Of a stretch of DNA of 34,644 bases, positions 33,391-34,644 are shown in pieces (the first letter of the stretch is position 1; every line of letters begins with the position of its first letter). This DNA is from Acidiferrobacteraceae bacterium. GTDB lineage: Bacteria > Pseudomonadota > Gammaproteobacteria > Acidiferrobacterales > Acidiferrobacteraceae. Made by a program: the position numbers and the translations under genes. The stretch lies in assembly GCA_027343725.1 (NCBI GenBank), contig DAHWKH010000057.1:1-34644 (forward strand), given 5' to 3'. Below the pieces are notes generated by a model. That model was given only the letters and a program-made list of their open reading frames with translations, searched no databases and was not told the DNA's origin.

Positions 33391-33413
33391 AAATAAAGAC
33401 CGGGCGGGCCCGG
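33391..33413 (-). terminator. Probable terminator after hemJ
   Basis: On the minus strand CCGGG, loop CCCG and CCCGG (33400-33413) are followed by TCTTTATTT (33391-33399), three bases after the hemJ stop. The stem is short but all GC, and the tail is T-rich. It would separate hemW-hemJ from the efflux operon. Confidence 0.5.
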
Positions 33414-33415
33414 GA

Positions 33416-33826
33416 CTAAAACCGCGGCTTCACCACCACCAGGATCACGATCGCCATGAGGATCACGGCCGGGATCTCATTGATGATCCGATAGAACCGG
33501 TGACTTCGTTTGTGTCCGGCCGCGAGCTCGCGGCACAGGACCCCGAGGTAGACGTGGTATGCGGCCAACACTGCGACCAGCGCGACCTTGATATCGAGCC
33601 ACGCGCCCCGGAAGCCGAAGCCCCACCACAGCCACAGCCCGAGCGCGATGGCGAGCACCGCGCTCGGCGTCGTGAACCGGTAGAGACGGCGCTCCATGAC
33701 CACGAACCGCGCGTGCCCGGGTTCATCGTCGGTGAGCGCGTGGTAGACGAACAGGCGCGGAAGGTAAAAGAGCCCGGCGAACCACGTCACCACGAATATG
33801 ATATGAAAGGCTTTAATCCAGAGCAT
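33416..33826 (-). CDS. hemJ: Protoporphyrinogen IX oxidase, HemJ type
   Basis: Oxidises protoporphyrinogen IX to protoporphyrin IX in the inner membrane in organisms lacking HemG or HemY. From the ATG at 33826 the product is 136 residues and starts MLWIKAFHIIFVVTWFAGL, followed by FYLPRLFVYH, the family signature with its conserved His. Four membrane segments are visible: about 4-22, 56-74 (AVLAIALGLWLWWGF), 80-98 and 118-134 (AVILMAIVILVVV). An upstream ATG at 33859 is in frame but would add residues overlapping hemW that the family lacks. The start lies 14 bases inside hemW, so the two are probably coupled. Confidence 0.93.
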   Translation of the reverse strand: MLWIKAFHIIFVVTWFAGLFYLPRLFVYHALTDDEPGHARFVVMERRLYRFTTPSAVLAIALGLWLWWGFGFRGAWLDIKVALVAVLAAYHVYLGVLCRELAAGHKRSHRFYRIINEIPAVILMAIVILVVVKPRF

Positions 33827-34644
33827 GGCAAGCGTCCATAGGGCAGTCCGTGCGCCCATGCGGCTGCGCCAACAGGGTGGCGAGCAGCGAATCGAGGTAA
33901 CGAAAGCCGCGCGTGCTCGCCATCACCCGCTCGCCGGTATCGACCAAAAGGCCGTTCGCGAGCGCGCCCGCGGCCGCGGGCACCCGCGATCGAAAGCTGT
34001 CCCCGATGCGTTCCTGGAACAGCGCGTGCGTGAAGCCCGCGCGCAGGCGCAGGGCGTTCATAAGAAACTCCGCGACCTCCTCGTCGCCCGTGAGCGTCCG
34101 CCGGCTCACCACCGGTGCGTCGTTCTCCATGTAGCGACGCACGTCGGGGTCGCGCACGCAGCGCATCACACCGTGTTCGCCGCTCAGTTTGCTGTGGGCC
34201 CCGGCGCCGAGCCCCAGATAATCCCCGAAGGTCCAGTAATTGAGGTTATGGCGGCAATCATGATCGGTGCGCGCATAGGCCGAGACCTCGTAACGGGTAA
34301 GGCCCGCGGCCTGTGCCTCGCCCTGCACGGCCTCCTCGATCGCGGCCGCCGTCTCTTCCTTGGGCAGCGGGGGCGGGCTGTGGCCGAAGGCCGTATGCGG
34401 CTCGATCGTGAGCTCGTAGAGCGACACGTGCGGGGGCCCGAAGGCCAGGACACCGCGAATGTCGGCCCGGGCCTCGGCGAGGCTTTGCCCCGGCAGTGCG
34501 TACATGAGATCGACATTGACCGAGGCAAAGCCCGCGCGTAGCGCGCTCTCGAGGGCGCTACGCGCCTCGGCGGCGTCGTGGACACGCCCCAAGGCCCGCA
34601 ACAGAGGGTCCTGAAGGCTTTGCACGCCGAGCGAGAGGCGTGTG
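33813..34644 (-). CDS. hemW: Heme chaperone HemW (radical SAM, HemN-like), 5' part outside window
   Basis: HemW proteins are radical SAM relatives of HemN that bind heme and deliver it to respiratory enzymes; they are often misannotated as coproporphyrinogen oxidase. The visible 276 residues lack the N-terminal CxxxCxxC cluster motif, which lies beyond the right edge. They show RLSLGVQSLQDPLLRALGRVHD, VNVDLMYALPGQSL, HVSLYELTIEPHTAF, RYEVSAYAR, HNLNYW and YLGLGAGAHSKL, and a C-terminal HemN-type winged domain (GFRYLDSLLATLL). The Asn and Tyr around HNLNYW fit HemW. It overlaps hemJ by 14 bases. Confidence 0.93.
   Translation of the reverse strand, partial: TRLSLGVQSLQDPLLRALGRVHDAAEARSALESALRAGFASVNVDLMYALPGQSLAEARADIRGVLAFGPPHVSLYELTIEPHTAFGHSPPPLPKEETAAAIEEAVQGEAQAAGLTRYEVSAYARTDHDCRHNLNYWTFGDYLGLGAGAHSKLSGEHGVMRCVRDPDVRRYMENDAPVVSRRTLTGDEEVAEFLMNALRLRAGFTHALFQERIGDSFRSRVPAAAGALANGLLVDTGERVMASTRGFRYLDSLLATLLAQPHGRTDCPMDACHALD

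Noticed and set aside
1..34644. tRNA, rRNA, CRISPR arrays, insertion sequences and prophage genes
   Set aside because: None seen by eye on either strand; the region is ordinary core chromosome apart from the intein.

Overview
The window is a high-GC chromosomal segment of a gammaproteobacterium. The order mrcA / pilMNOPQ-aroK-aroB-gltB-gltD-hemE, with mrcA divergent from pilM, is the arrangement known from Pseudomonas and relatives. Exported proteins (PilQ, PilP, the RND pump, the SPOR protein) are unusually rich in His, Arg and Lys, which would suit an acidophile such as an Acidiferrobacter-like organism. That placement is inference only. I see no rRNA, tRNA, CRISPR array, transposase or prophage gene; the only clear mobile-type element is an intein.

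Layout. (1) 1-4732, minus strand: a ribonucleotide reductase large-subunit gene (nrdA, cut by the left edge) carrying an in-frame intein, and upstream of it a tightly coupled polyamine operon speD-pdaD-speE with its own sigma70-type promoter and a terminator before nrdA. (2) 4818-10273, minus strand: a SPOR-domain protein, argS, a conserved protein of unknown function, and mrcA (PBP1A). (3) 10337-15727, plus strand: type IV pilus assembly genes pilMNOPQ. (4) 15759-24353, plus strand: aroK and aroB (shikimate pathway), gltB and gltD (glutamate synthase), and hemE (heme pathway). (5) 24354-24703: an AT-richer intergenic region with DnaA-box-like sequences, followed by priA. (6) 26873-28365, plus strand: an intergenic region with strong predicted RNA structure, then an outer-membrane porin-like gene and its terminator. 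(7) 28365-33319, minus strand: a tripartite efflux operon in the order TolC-type channel, very short lipoprotein adaptor, RND pump. (8) 33416-34644, minus strand: hemJ and the 3' part of hemW.

Most genes are packed with 1-, 4- or 14-base overlaps (TAATG, TGATG or ATGA junctions), pointing to translational coupling inside operons. The polyamine genes together would make agmatine from arginine and supply the aminopropyl donor and the transferase; no agmatinase or agmatine ureohydrolase is visible.

The items I would look at first are: the intein, which interrupts nrdA directly after the radical cysteine of the active site and has decayed LAGLIDADG motifs plus Lys instead of His before its terminal Asn; the 122-residue RND adaptor, which keeps only a lipoprotein signal and the C-terminal membrane-proximal part of a normal adaptor; the compact three-way-junction RNA candidate upstream of the porin; and the DnaA-box-like cluster between hemE and priA.
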